From Whitmania pigra (taxonomy: Eukaryota; Annelida; Clitellata; Hirudinida; Haemopidae): a stretch of 64,000 nt of DNA. The notes under the pieces are model-generated. The model saw only the letters and a list, made by a program, of their open reading frames with translations. It did no database searches and was not told where the DNA came from. Where the stretch lies: the NCBI GenBank assembly GCA_021613335.1, contig JAJTWR010000070.1:124001-188000 (forward strand). Reading direction: 5' to 3'. Within the stretch, counting starts at the first letter, position 1. Each line of letters opens with the position of its first letter. Both the position numbers and the translations under genes were made by a program. Of this stretch, positions 1-8,374 are shown in pieces.

Positions 1-239
1 AAGAAAGGATGTTGTTGGAAGTGCAAAAATCTATCGAAATAGCTTATTCGCTGTGCGATTTGTTGGATGTTTATGATGTTGATTTGGAAGTGCATGCAGA
101 CATTAATACAAACCCTATGTTTAAATCTAACAAAGCTCTTAACGACGCTATGGGTTACATCCTAAGCATGGGATTTATTTTTAAGGCCAAGCCTGAAGCA
201 TTTGCCAGTTCTACCTGCGCCGATAAAATGGTTCATTAA
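1..239 (+). CDS. YkuK/DUF458 RNase H-like family protein, C-terminal part (5' end outside window)
   Basis: The frame is open from the first base of the window, so the gene starts upstream. The visible C-terminal part carries the family hallmark: a stretch reading EVHADINTNP, then a lysine/serine-rich turn, a glycine-rich GYILSMGF helix and KPEAFASSTCADK near the end. This matches the C-terminal half of the YkuK family (DUF458), predicted to have an RNase H-like fold; its biological role is not established. The ATG at base 9 is an internal methionine, because the conserved region is already under way there and upstream codons are open. The gene ends at TAA 237-239 and is followed by about 760 bases without a convincing gene. 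Confidence 0.75.
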   Translation, partial: ERMLLEVQKSIEIAYSLCDLLDVYDVDLEVHADINTNPMFKSNKALNDAMGYILSMGFIFKAKPEAFASSTCADKMVH

Positions 240-845
240 TTACCATAGCATTTTAAGTTGCCGCCTTGCTTTGAAAATGCTTTTTGGCCGAGATTTCTCC
301 GTAAACTTTTCAGCTAATCTGAACAATAACAACTCGCTTTATGCGCGTGCAATATTGCGGTATAATTTCATCTATGATCCTGTGCGCAAAATTGAGACAA
401 GAAGATACCCTACTGCCCCCTTTTATACCAGCAATTAAACCGCAAGCTAATTCATATTCGGCATCCTTGCCTGTAGCTTTAAACCTCAAGTATTCAGAAT
501 ACATATAGCTTAAGCCTTGTTTGATTTCACATCAGATTTTTGTATTATTTAAATATCGATATTTGCAATATTTACACAAAAATTGCTTAACAAGCCACGT
601 TGTCCATCCGCCTATATTTATCAAGAACTAAGTTTTGTTTTAAGCAGTTTTCATACCCTTTTTGTTTCAAACATCGAAAATCTATATCAAAAACAGATAG
701 AATAAATTGGCTTGTTTTATTTCGAACTTATTGTTTGCCCCCCTGTTTAAAAAAGCGAAACCACAAAAAACAAAATGATATATAGAAAACAGATAGGCAA
801 TAAAAAAACCCGAAGAGAACTCGGAATGCAATAATTTAATAAATA
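240..845. other. Long gene-poor stretch with a possible decayed reading frame
   Basis: No convincing intact gene lies here. On the minus strand, 310-504 reads as a 64-residue frame with a protein-like composition (it begins MYSEYLRFKATGKDAEYEL), whereas the opposite strand is broken by stops in the same interval. I do not recognise the family. The frame has no obvious promoter and may be the tail of a decayed gene. The rest is AT-rich, with a palindromic ATATCGATAT element near 555-565 and no tRNA or CRISPR. Confidence 0.35.
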
Positions 846-998
846 TATTATCATGTTTCACAACTTTAAGCTGCATCTTTTTAAAATCGTTAGTTACTCA
901 CAAGTCCTTAAAATATAACAACAACAAATTCGTTACATTTAAAAATATCATTTTTTGTTGCACTTTTTTATCTGAATAGCATGCCTAAAATCTCCAAC
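846..998 (+). repeat. Upstream part of a tandem duplication (copy 1)
   Basis: Bases from about 846, and nearly perfectly from 868, recur at about 2023/2046 in front of the second lipoprotein gene. Over the first 130 bases only a handful of changes are seen: substitutions plus one inserted C. The duplication therefore included the regulatory region and the leader as well as the gene. The second copy has ATT (2160) where this copy has ATG (981), which argues that 981 is not the start codon and that translation begins at 999 and 2178. Confidence 0.8.
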
Positions 999-1847
999 AT
1001 GGCAAAACACACCCAAAATTTTACTCAATTATCAACAAAGTTAACGGCAGGTATAGTTGTTGCTGCGGTTCTATTCTTTTTTTCGTGTAAAAAACAGGAA
1101 ATATTTTTAGAAACCAAGCCAATTTATACCGTTACTTTTAACCCCAAAGGCGGTTCGGCGGTAAAAGCTGTAAAGGTAAAACAGGGAGATACCATTACTT
1201 TACCTGACGCTCCAATAAAAAATAACTCTACCTTTGACGGATGGTATACTAATGGCAAAACAGGCGCAACTCCTTTTTTGACTTCAACAGCTATTACCGC
1301 TGACCTTACCTTGTATGCTAAATGGAATGTTTTTACATTAAGCAGTACAAGTTTTACCGATGGAGGCCGGATTCCGCCAAAATATGCCGGTTGTGATTAT
1401 TATAACCATGATTATGTTTACCCATATCGAGGACAAGTTGGTTATTTAAATACTTCACCTCAACTAAGTTGGACAAACATTCCCCCCGGAACAAACTCTT
1501 TTTTTATTATCATGGAAAATATTAGCATATCAGAATTTCCGCGTTGGATTGTTTTTAATATACCTGCCCAAAAAACCTCATTAGCAGAAGACGAATCCTT
1601 ATTATTAGAAGAATCGGTTGAGTATAGAGGGCCATGGGCGTATGAAGGAAAAGCATGCGCTTATCAAATCACAATTTTTGCTTTAAACTTACCCGAAGAT
1701 TATTTTCCTCATGCTTATTATACCCCTAAATCTAAAATGGAAGCAGAAAATGAATTTGGAGATCATATTTTGGCAAGCGCATTTATTACTGGAAAATTTA
1801 TGTCAAAATCTGTAAAACAATTAAAGTTGCTAAAACATGCAAAATAA
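999..1847 (+). CDS. Lipoprotein with InlB/Flg_new repeat and PEBP-like domain (copy 1)
   Basis: A 282-residue predicted lipoprotein. A hydrophobic signal segment ends in FFFSCKK, a plausible Bacteroidota lipobox, so the mature protein would be anchored by its cysteine. Roughly residues 38-110 form one Listeria-Bacteroides (InlB B / Flg_new) repeat: YTVTFNPKGG, then DGWYTNG, then LTLYAKW. The rest resembles the phosphatidylethanolamine-binding protein (PEBP, YbhB/YbcL) family: SPQLSWTNIPPGTNSF, RWIVFNIPA, YRGPW and HILASAFITG. PEBP proteins bind anionic ligands; the ligand here is unknown. The ATG at 981 is rejected because the paralogue downstream has ATT there. It lies 330 bases before a tandem paralogue whose first half is almost identical. 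Domain assignments come from motif reading, not a search. Confidence 0.82.
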   Translation: MAKHTQNFTQLSTKLTAGIVVAAVLFFFSCKKQEIFLETKPIYTVTFNPKGGSAVKAVKVKQGDTITLPDAPIKNNSTFDGWYTNGKTGATPFLTSTAITADLTLYAKWNVFTLSSTSFTDGGRIPPKYAGCDYYNHDYVYPYRGQVGYLNTSPQLSWTNIPPGTNSFFIIMENISISEFPRWIVFNIPAQKTSLAEDESLLLEESVEYRGPWAYEGKACAYQITIFALNLPEDYFPHAYYTPKSKMEAENEFGDHILASAFITGKFMSKSVKQLKLLKHAK

Positions 1848-2022
1848 TTTTTAAAAAGACGGCTTATTTTAGAAAAGTTTCTGCAAGTTTGTTTTCAAAA
1901 ATCGGAGTATCTGTAATTGATTTACTTAATTTTATAATTCTTTATAAAAGAAAAATTATTCCTTTTTCCCTTTCTTTAACCGCTATTTTTAGCACATTTC
2001 TCCTCCCCAACTCCGCAAAATC

Positions 2023-2177
2023 ATATTATGAGGTTTCCGAGTTATAAGCTGCATCTTTTTAAAATCGTTAGTTACTCACAGGTCCTTAAAACATAACAAC
2101 AACAAATTCGTTACATTTAAAAATATCATTTTTTGTTGCACTTTTTTCATCTGAATAGCATTCCTAAAATCTCCAAC
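2023..2177 (+). repeat. Upstream part of the tandem duplication (copy 2)
   Basis: This is the second copy of the leader found at about 846-998, offset by 1,178-1,179 bases. It contains the same AACAACAACAAATTCG stretch and the same TTTTTTGTTGCAC stretch. The single-base insertion and the ATG-to-ATT change that separate the two leaders lie just before the gene. Confidence 0.8.
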
Positions 2178-3014
2178 ATGGTAAAACACACCCAAAATTT
2201 TACTCAATTATCAACAAAGTTAACGGCAGGTATAGTTGTTGCTGCGGTTCTATTCTTTTTTTCGTGTAAAAAACAGGAAATATTTTTAGAAACCAAGCCA
2301 ATTTATACCGTTACTTTTAACCCCAAAGGCGGTTCGGCGGTAAACGCTGTAAAGGTAAAACAGGGAGATACCATTACTTTACCTGACGCTCCAACAAAAA
2401 ATAACTCTACCTTTGACGGATGGTATACTAATGGCAAAACAGGAGCAACTCCTTTTTTGACTTCAACAGTTATTACCGCTGACCTTACCTTGTATGCTAA
2501 ATGGAATGTTTTTACATTAAGCAGTACAAGTTTTACCGATGGAGGCCAGATTCCGCCAAAATGTGTCAGTCCGTATTATTATAATCACGGTACTTTTTTT
2601 CGATATCAACAACAAGTTGATTATTTAAATGTTTCCCCTCAGCTAAGTTGGGAAAACGCCCCCCCGAAAACAAAATCTTTTTTTATTACTATGGAAAATA
2701 TTAGTATACCCACAGAATATCCGTGTTGGGTTGTTTCTGATATACCGGTCCAAAAAACTTCATTAGCAGAGGGCGAATCCATACTCATAAAACAATTAGT
2801 TGAGTACAGAGGGCCATATTCGTATAAAGGGAAAGTATGTACTTATCAAATCACAATTTTTGCTTTAGATTTACCTCTAAATTCTTTTTATATTTTTCAT
2901 GATTTTTACATCCCTAAAACTAAAGCGGATTTAAAAGAAAGATTTAAAGCTCATATTTTGGCAAGCGCATTTATTACAGGAAATTTTATATCAAAACCTG
3001 TCAAGCATTTTTAA
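2178..3014 (+). CDS. Lipoprotein with InlB/Flg_new repeat and PEBP-like domain (copy 2)
   Basis: A 278-residue paralogue of the gene at 999-1847. The signal peptide with FFFSCKK, the InlB/Flg_new repeat and the first residues of the PEBP-like domain differ from copy 1 by only a few substitutions. The remainder of the PEBP-like domain is clearly diverged: SPQLSWENAPPKTKSF, CWVVSDIPV, YRGPYSYKG and HILASAFITG are kept, but the loops between differ. A TTG at 2133 could extend the frame, but it would add residues ahead of a complete signal peptide, so ATG 2178 is preferred. The mosaic pattern suggests gene conversion of the 5' half or fast change of the ligand-binding half. Function unknown. Confidence 0.82.
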   Translation: MVKHTQNFTQLSTKLTAGIVVAAVLFFFSCKKQEIFLETKPIYTVTFNPKGGSAVNAVKVKQGDTITLPDAPTKNNSTFDGWYTNGKTGATPFLTSTVITADLTLYAKWNVFTLSSTSFTDGGQIPPKCVSPYYYNHGTFFRYQQQVDYLNVSPQLSWENAPPKTKSFFITMENISIPTEYPCWVVSDIPVQKTSLAEGESILIKQLVEYRGPYSYKGKVCTYQITIFALDLPLNSFYIFHDFYIPKTKADLKERFKAHILASAFITGNFISKPVKHF

Positions 3015-3391
3015 GCCGTTAAAACGTAAGTTTAATAGAATGCGTAATTATTTTTATCGTGACCTCTTTGTTTTTCTGTAGGTTGTTTTTTCTTTTGAAA
3101 TTACTTTTTGAAAGAGGCTAAAAATCCAATCGATAGGTTTGTCTATCTACCAGCATGATTCTGACCAAATATCCTCCGGTAGATAAAACTTGTGTTACCT
3201 AAAAAAGAACCCGTATTCCATATGAGCATACAAGATATTAACTATAAAGATAGAAGACAAAGCCAATTAAAGATTGTATTACTGAAAATACGTTATTCGA
3301 TAATAGAAAAGTTGATAAAAATTTAGATTATTTTTATTTGAATTCATAGCTTTGAGGGTAAAGATTTAAAAAAATATCTTATTTAAAAACA
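3015..3391. other. Gene-free spacer with an inverted repeat
   Basis: No gene is visible. An 8-bp inverted repeat, TATCTACC at 3144-3151 and GGTAGATA at 3178-3185, brackets a 26-base loop and could form a hairpin. A -7 type box for the next gene lies at the right end (see 3347-3354). Confidence 0.45.
3347..3354 (+). promoter_or_regulatory. Bacteroidota -7 box for the lipocalin-like gene
   Basis: TAGCTTTG matches the TAnnTTTG consensus exactly and lies 37 bases before the start codon at 3392. No clear -33 TTTG at the usual spacing is seen. Confidence 0.5.
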
Positions 3392-3832
3392 ATGAAAAAA
3401 TTAATCAACACGAGTTACGTTATTCTTATAACGGCATTGCTAGCCTGCAATCCAAAAAATGACAAAAATAAAAACGAAGCAAAACCTGATGATACAACTT
3501 CTACGGAAATCAAAAAAGAAACTGCAGACCTCTCAGCTATTCAAAAAAATGATGAACAATATGTAGGACGTTGGGTAATTCCAAATCCTATCAATGAAAA
3601 AGAGGTGGAAGGATTTGAATTGTTAAAAGACGGAAGCGCAAAATCTATTAATCGGGCAACCCTTGATTGCAAAAAATGGTGGTCAAAAAGCGATACGCTG
3701 TATATGATAGAAACCAGTATCGGAAACAATACATCTTTTACTGATACCGTCGCTTATAAAGTGGAACGTATTGGTAAAGACGGCTTGAGTCTTAAAAACG
3801 GCGAACAAATTATTGACTATAAACGACAATAG
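3392..3832 (+). CDS. Lipocalin-like lipoprotein
   Basis: A 146-residue predicted lipoprotein. The signal peptide ends LITALLACN, a good lipobox, followed by a lysine/aspartate-rich linker (residues about 22-55). The C-terminal 90 residues resemble the small lipocalin-like domains common in Bacteroidota lipoproteins: GRWVIPNP, GFELLKDGSAKSIN, KKWW, SIGNN and a closing LSLKNGEQIIDY. Such proteins are membrane-anchored and probably bind small ligands; no ligand can be read from the sequence. It stands alone, with its own -7 box at 3347 and a hairpin terminator immediately downstream. Confidence 0.75.
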   Translation: MKKLINTSYVILITALLACNPKNDKNKNEAKPDDTTSTEIKKETADLSAIQKNDEQYVGRWVIPNPINEKEVEGFELLKDGSAKSINRATLDCKKWWSKSDTLYMIETSIGNNTSFTDTVAYKVERIGKDGLSLKNGEQIIDYKRQ

Positions 3833-3844
3833 TTTGATAATTTA

Positions 3845-3874
3845 AAGCGGCGTTATATTCGATAAATGCCGCTT
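3845..3874 (+). terminator. Hairpin terminator after the lipocalin-like gene
   Basis: AAGCGGC (3845-3851) pairs perfectly with GCCGCTT (3868-3874) around a 16-base loop, followed by a T-rich tail. It sits 12 bases after the stop codon. Confidence 0.7.
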
Positions 3875-4270
3875 CTTATTTTCTCATTGAACAAATAACA
3901 GTTTGTTGGGGGGCCTCTTAATGGCCAAAAAATATTGTTTGATAACTCGATGCCATAAAACCGGATTATAAATCTGCCATAAAAAACAAATGTTTTTCTC
4001 TCAAGTCTTAGTCTTCAGAAAAACCGCTCAATTTTGAGCATAAAATACCAACTTTTTGTGCTTTGGGGCATGCCCGGTTTAATTTTGGATTAGGAGAAAT
4101 ATTTTAATTTTTAAAGAACCTAAATTTTTGAAAAAAAAATATCTTTGGCGTTATATATGTACTCGGAATTTATTTTATTAACAAAATAACCAAATCAGGT
4201 AATGTAGTCATAGCTAAACGCTGCGGGTTGGTTTTGTGTTTTTAGGTATTTAACCAAACTGAATGATAGG
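3875..4270. other. Spacer and long anmK leader
   Basis: No gene is seen. It contains a perfect GCTCAA-tt-TTGAGC palindrome (4026-4039), a GGGCATGCCC palindrome near 4066, and a -7 box TATCTTTG (4140-4147). If transcription begins just after that box, anmK has a leader of about 115 bases, unusually long compared with neighbouring promoters. I do not recognise a riboswitch in it. Confidence 0.45.
4140..4147 (+). promoter_or_regulatory. Bacteroidota -7 box upstream of anmK
   Basis: TATCTTTG is an exact TAnnTTTG match, 123 bases before the anmK ATG. The expected -33 TTTG at 19-21 bases further upstream is not evident. Confidence 0.45.
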
Positions 4271-5464
4271 ATGAATAAACATATATTCAAACTTATAAAT
4301 ATTTGTAAAGCTCCATCCAGAACTATTATTGGTCTTATGTCCGGCACCTCATTAGACGGATTAGATATTGCATTGTGCCGATTCGAGGCTTGGGGTTTAA
4401 ATACAAAAATTAAATTACTTCAATTTAAAACAGTTGATTACAGCCCCGATTTTAAAGCAGAATTGAAGTCTATTTCTTTTAAACGTATGGTAGACCTTCA
4501 ACTGGTAACGCTTTTAAATGCTTTTATTGGCGCATATTATGCCGAATTGATTATTTCAACACTTAAAGAATGGGAAATTGACCCTAAGGAAGTAGATATT
4601 ATAGCCAGCCATGGTCAAACCATTTTCCATGCCCCAATTTCTATTCATCAAGATAAAAGATATCCCAATGCAACATTGCAGATTGGAGATGCAGACCATA
4701 TTGCCGTAAAAACAGGCATCATTACCCTAAGCGATTTTAGACAAAAACACATTGCCGTTGGCGGCCAAGGCGCCCCGTTGGCTGCTTATGGAGATTACCT
4801 TATTTTCTCTGATAAGAAAGAGAATCGTATTTTACTAAATATCGGCGGTATCGCAAATTTTACTTTCCTGTCATCCGATTTTTCTGCTGAAAAAGTGTTT
4901 TCTACGGATGTTGGCCCCGGTAATACGCTGATGGATCAATATGTTAATAAGCATTTTGAGGGAATGTTTTTTGATAAAGACGCCATCATAGCCGGCAGCG
5001 GTAATATAAACCAACGATTATTAGCGGCTTTGTTAAATAATCGCTTTTTTAAAATCGGATTTCCCAAAACAACCGGGCCAGAATTGTTTAATTTGAAATA
5101 TTTAGAGGAAGCCCAAGAAAAGAGCGATACTTTAACTCTAAAAAAAGAAGATGTTATGGCAACCTTAGCCGAATTTACGGCTCAGACAATTATTCAGGCA
5201 ATAGCACAATTGCCCGGGCATAAAGATTTTGAAATTTACGTAAGCGGAGGCGGAATGCATAACCCGTTATTATTATCAAAATTAGAAAAATATTTTGCCA
5301 AACCTTTAAAAGATACCTCGCGTTTAAATATACATCCGGATGCTAAAGAGGCGGTTTTATTTGCGCTTTTGGCTAATGAATCATTAATGGGAGCTGCCAA
5401 AGATTATGACGGAACAACCGGAATTCCATCGGTTGCAATGGGAAAAATAAGTTTGCCCGGATAA
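4271..5464 (+). CDS. anmK: Anhydro-N-acetylmuramic acid kinase
   Basis: Hydrolyses and phosphorylates 1,6-anhydro-MurNAc released from peptidoglycan turnover, giving MurNAc-6-phosphate for recycling; cytoplasmic. The family signature GLMSGTSLDGLD is near residue 21. It is followed by ASHGQTIFH, the ATPase-fold motifs GGIANFT and DVGPGNTLMD, and YVSGGGMHNP near the C-terminus. At 397 residues it is slightly longer than the E. coli enzyme because of a short N-terminal extension before the core. It links functionally with the two amidases at 14.2-15.9 kb and the wall-synthesis cluster at 46-58 kb. The TAA is followed at once by the frame of a truncated susD gene, so a deletion or rearrangement has brought the two together. 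Confidence 0.95.
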   Translation: MNKHIFKLINICKAPSRTIIGLMSGTSLDGLDIALCRFEAWGLNTKIKLLQFKTVDYSPDFKAELKSISFKRMVDLQLVTLLNAFIGAYYAELIISTLKEWEIDPKEVDIIASHGQTIFHAPISIHQDKRYPNATLQIGDADHIAVKTGIITLSDFRQKHIAVGGQGAPLAAYGDYLIFSDKKENRILLNIGGIANFTFLSSDFSAEKVFSTDVGPGNTLMDQYVNKHFEGMFFDKDAIIAGSGNINQRLLAALLNNRFFKIGFPKTTGPELFNLKYLEEAQEKSDTLTLKKEDVMATLAEFTAQTIIQAIAQLPGHKDFEIYVSGGGMHNPLLLSKLEKYFAKPLKDTSRLNIHPDAKEAVLFALLANESLMGAAKDYDGTTGIPSVAMGKISLPG

Positions 5465-5770
5465 AAAACAAAAAACCAAACTATAATAATTAACGAAGTA
5501 AGAACCCAAACCTCTGGAGATCCTTTTGGCGTAAATGCCGCTTTACCTGCTTATTCCGGCAAAGTAACCAAAGACGATTTACTAACGGAAATTTACGTAC
5601 AACGACGTGCAAAATTATTTCTTAGCGGTTTACGTTTGGAAGATAGCAGACGTTTTGAACGCCCCGGCCCCCCCCTTCAAAAAGATGTCGAAAGAAACCA
5701 AAATTTTTATCCATACCCGGATCAGGAAAGAATTGCAAACCCAAATACGCCGGATGACCCGAAGATATAA
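5465..5770 (+). pseudogene. C-terminal fragment of a SusD/RagB-family outer-membrane lipoprotein
   Basis: The frame is open from the codon after the anmK stop to TAA 5768-5770, about 101 codons, with no suitable start codon. Its translation carries the SusD C-terminal hallmark: IINEVRTQTSGDPFGVNAAL, then EIYVQRRAKLFLSGLRLEDS with RRF following, then ERNQNFYPYPDQER and NPNTPDDP at the very end. Intact SusD-like proteins are around 450-600 residues with a lipoprotein signal peptide and pair with a SusC TonB receptor. Here only the last fifth remains and no susC is nearby. The fragment contains a run of C residues (about 5662-5676) but stays in frame. It is a relic of a glycan-uptake locus. Confidence 0.88.
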
Positions 5771-6371
5771 TTTTACCTGATTTTGATATTAAACTATACC
5801 ATGTTTTGATAAAAACATTACGTAAGTTTTTATCCGTAACGATGATTTCCGCATCCATTTTGATGAATTTTTAACGAAAAATTCATTTTGAGTCGTCAAA
5901 ATTAAAAAACAAATCGGCAGGGCTTTTTATATCTGCGCTTCGGCGACGACAACAAACGTCCTCATGCTGAGAAAAGAACTTTTACAAAAATCATCATAAA
6001 TCGACCCGCAACACTTGTAAGTCGGCATAATTTAGGCATAGAAGTTATAAAAATTTCTTTAGCAACCTCTATTTGTCGTTCTGATTGCATACCGTTTCAG
6101 CAACAAAAAATCATCTCTTAAAATCAACGTTTGTGTATACAAAACAACTACATTTGAACTTAATAATTATATCAAAATCAGGTTATCATGCTAATTTATT
6201 CTCGCTTTCGGATTTACCCCAACGTAATCAACAAATTCAACCGGCTAATATATGCAGGCTATTATAAAACGGCGCATGTTTGAGCCGCATTGGGCGGTTA
6301 AGTTTAAACATGTAACATTTTTGTGTACTATCACAATACTAACCATAATTTTTTATTTTCATGTAAAAAAT
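5771..6371. other. Gene-free stretch between the susD relic and the aminotransferase
   Basis: About 600 bases hold no frame I can assign. Frames reading into the aminotransferase from 6252 encode a hydrophobic stretch absent from that family, so I treat them as noncoding. Some segments look like worn coding sequence but all are broken by stops; I could not identify them. Confidence 0.4.
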
Positions 6372-7514
6372 ATGTTAATTAACTCTAAACTTCCGTCGGT
6401 TGACGTTACTATTTTCACGGTAATGTCTAAACTTGCTCAAGAGCATAACGCCATTAATTTATCGCAGGGATTTCCTGATTATGAAACCGATCCAAAATTA
6501 ATCGAGCATATTTACCAGGCCATGAAGAATGGATATAATCAATATGCGCCTATGGCGGGATATCCGCCATTACTTGAGCTAATTGCCGATAAAATAAGCA
6601 AACAATACCAGGCAAGTTATAACCCTGTTACAGAAATTACCATTACTTCAGGCGGAACGGAAGCTATTTTTACAGCTTTATGCGCGGTAATAACCCTCGG
6701 GGATGAAGTTATTATTTTTGAACCGGCATACGATTGTTATGCGCCGGCCGTAAAACTTTTAGGCGGTTTGGTAAAACCTTTTGAATTACGCCCGCCCGAT
6801 TATAAGATTGACTGGGAAAGGGTTAAAAAATTGTTTTCGGCCAAAACAAAAATGATCATCATTAATACCCCGCATAATCCGACGGCAACGTTGCTGTCTA
6901 AAACTGATATAAACGCATTAATTAAATTAACCAAAAATACCGATATACTTATTTTAAGTGACGAGGTGTATGAACATTTGGTTTTTGATAACTTACAACA
7001 TCACAGCATGGCTAAGTATCCCGAATTAAGGGAACGTAGTTTTATAGTTGCTTCTTTCGGAAAAATGCTGCATACAACCGGTTGGAAAATAGGTTATTGT
7101 TTGGCGCCCCAAAGGCTTACCAAAGAATTCAGGAAAGTGCATCAATATAATGTGTTCAGCGTTAATACACCCATGCAGGCAGGCATTACCAATTACCTAA
7201 AAGAAAAGCCCGCGTATTTAGAATTAGCCGCTTTTTTCGAACAAAAAAGAAATTTTTTTAGACAATTATTAACTCAAACTAAATTTAAACTGCTACCTTG
7301 CAGCGGTTCTTATTTTCAATGCGTTAGTTACCAAGATATAAGCGACAAGAAAGACGTTGTTTTTGCCAAACATTTACTTAGCCAATTCGGGGTTGCAAGC
7401 ATTCCTGTTTCGGTATTTTACACCAAAAAAACAGACCAAAAAATATTGAGATTTTGCTTTGCAAAAAAAGAAAACACATTAGAGAGAGCGGCTGAATTGT
7501 TGTTGAAAGTTTAA
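6372..7514 (+). CDS. ybdL: PLP-dependent aminotransferase, methionine/glutamine transaminase type
   Basis: A class I/II aminotransferase of 380 residues. Motifs: INLSQGFPDYETD near the start, TSGGTEAIF, the DEVYEH aspartate that contacts PLP, and SFGKMLHTTGWKIGY, where Lys231 is the expected Schiff-base lysine. The pattern is that of YbdL / glutamine transaminase K-like enzymes, which transaminate methionine and its keto-acid using glutamine. I chose ATG 6372, which gives the family length. An earlier in-frame ATG at 6252 would add 40 residues with a hydrophobic stretch unlike the family. Its neighbour 17 bases downstream encodes an omega-amidase, the expected partner that removes alpha-ketoglutaramate. 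The exact substrate is inferred. Confidence 0.88.
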   Translation: MLINSKLPSVDVTIFTVMSKLAQEHNAINLSQGFPDYETDPKLIEHIYQAMKNGYNQYAPMAGYPPLLELIADKISKQYQASYNPVTEITITSGGTEAIFTALCAVITLGDEVIIFEPAYDCYAPAVKLLGGLVKPFELRPPDYKIDWERVKKLFSAKTKMIIINTPHNPTATLLSKTDINALIKLTKNTDILILSDEVYEHLVFDNLQHHSMAKYPELRERSFIVASFGKMLHTTGWKIGYCLAPQRLTKEFRKVHQYNVFSVNTPMQAGITNYLKEKPAYLELAAFFEQKRNFFRQLLTQTKFKLLPCSGSYFQCVSYQDISDKKDVVFAKHLLSQFGVASIPVSVFYTKKTDQKILRFCFAKKENTLERAAELLLKV

Positions 7515-7531
7515 ATTTATTATAACCACAA

Positions 7532-8332
7532 ATGGAAGCTCTAAAATATTCAAACATTAAGACCCTGAAAATCACTCTGTTTCAGGCTTACATTTTTTGG
7601 GAAAAAATTAACAAAAATTTACAAAATCTTAGTTTAGGACTTTCTGCGGGAGTACGAGAAAAAACCGACCTCATTGTGCTTCCGGAAATGTTTAACACAG
7701 GCTTTACCATAAATGTAGATTTGGCTGAAACCATGGACGGACAGACGGTAAAATGGCTTGAAAAAACTGCAAAACATTATCTTTGCGCGGTAACCGGAAG
7801 CCTAATTATCAAAGAGAAAGACAATTATTATAACCGTTTGATTTGGATGCCTCCCAACGGAGAATACCAATATTATGATAAACGCCATCTTTTTGCTATA
7901 GGCGATGAAGAAAAATATTTTACGCCCGGCGATAAGCAACTGATAGTTAACCTTAAAGGTTGGAGAATAAAATTGGCCATTTGTTATGATCTTCGTTTTC
8001 CGGTCTGGCTTAGAAATGTCGAAAACCAATATGATGTTTTATTGATTATTGCCAGCTGGCCTGATAAACGATCTTCTCATTGGCGTACCCTTGTTCATGC
8101 CAGAGCAATAGAAAATCAATGCTATGCAATTGGCGTAAACCGGGTTGGACACGATGGCCATCAAGTATACCACGGGGGACATTCGATGTGTATAGATCCG
8201 TTCGGAAATACGATATACTACAAACCTGAAGACGAAGACCTCTATACGTTTAGCATCAACTACCATGAACTGGAAAAAACTCGCAAACAATATCCGTTTC
8301 TTAAAAATGCAGATCAATTCAAACTACTTTAA
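7532..8332 (+). CDS. yafV: Omega-amidase (Nit2/YafV type nitrilase-superfamily protein)
   Basis: A nitrilase-superfamily amidohydrolase of 266 residues. The catalytic triad is visible: Glu52 in LPEMF, Lys117 in YDKRHLF and Cys151 in LAICYDLRFP. The sequence around the triad, and ASWPDKRSSHW, fit the YafV/Nit2 subgroup that hydrolyses alpha-ketoglutaramate and related omega-amides to 2-oxoglutarate plus ammonia. The gene follows the aminotransferase by 17 bases and is probably co-transcribed. This pairing is known elsewhere: the transaminase uses glutamine as donor, and the amidase drives the reaction by removing its keto product. A terminator hairpin follows. Confidence 0.9.
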   Translation: MEALKYSNIKTLKITLFQAYIFWEKINKNLQNLSLGLSAGVREKTDLIVLPEMFNTGFTINVDLAETMDGQTVKWLEKTAKHYLCAVTGSLIIKEKDNYYNRLIWMPPNGEYQYYDKRHLFAIGDEEKYFTPGDKQLIVNLKGWRIKLAICYDLRFPVWLRNVENQYDVLLIIASWPDKRSSHWRTLVHARAIENQCYAIGVNRVGHDGHQVYHGGHSMCIDPFGNTIYYKPEDEDLYTFSINYHELEKTRKQYPFLKNADQFKLL

Positions 8333-8374
8333 CCACTCAGCTCAATAATAACTGCTTAGAGATTTTTTAAAACT

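Noticed and set aside
981..998. Start codon at 981 for the first InlB/PEBP lipoprotein
   Set aside because: The near-identical second copy has ATT at this position yet keeps an open, conserved frame, so initiation at 999/2178 is more likely.
4148..4270. Riboswitch in the anmK leader
   Set aside because: The leader is long for this genome, but I find no recognised aptamer pattern; kept only as a note in the spacer entry.
5622..5858. 78-residue minus-strand gene
   Set aside because: It mostly mirrors the SusD relic on the opposite strand, and the relic's match to SusD is much stronger.
6252..6371. N-terminal extension of the aminotransferase with a membrane-like segment
   Set aside because: The family starts at the residue encoded at 6372; the extension has no counterpart in the family.
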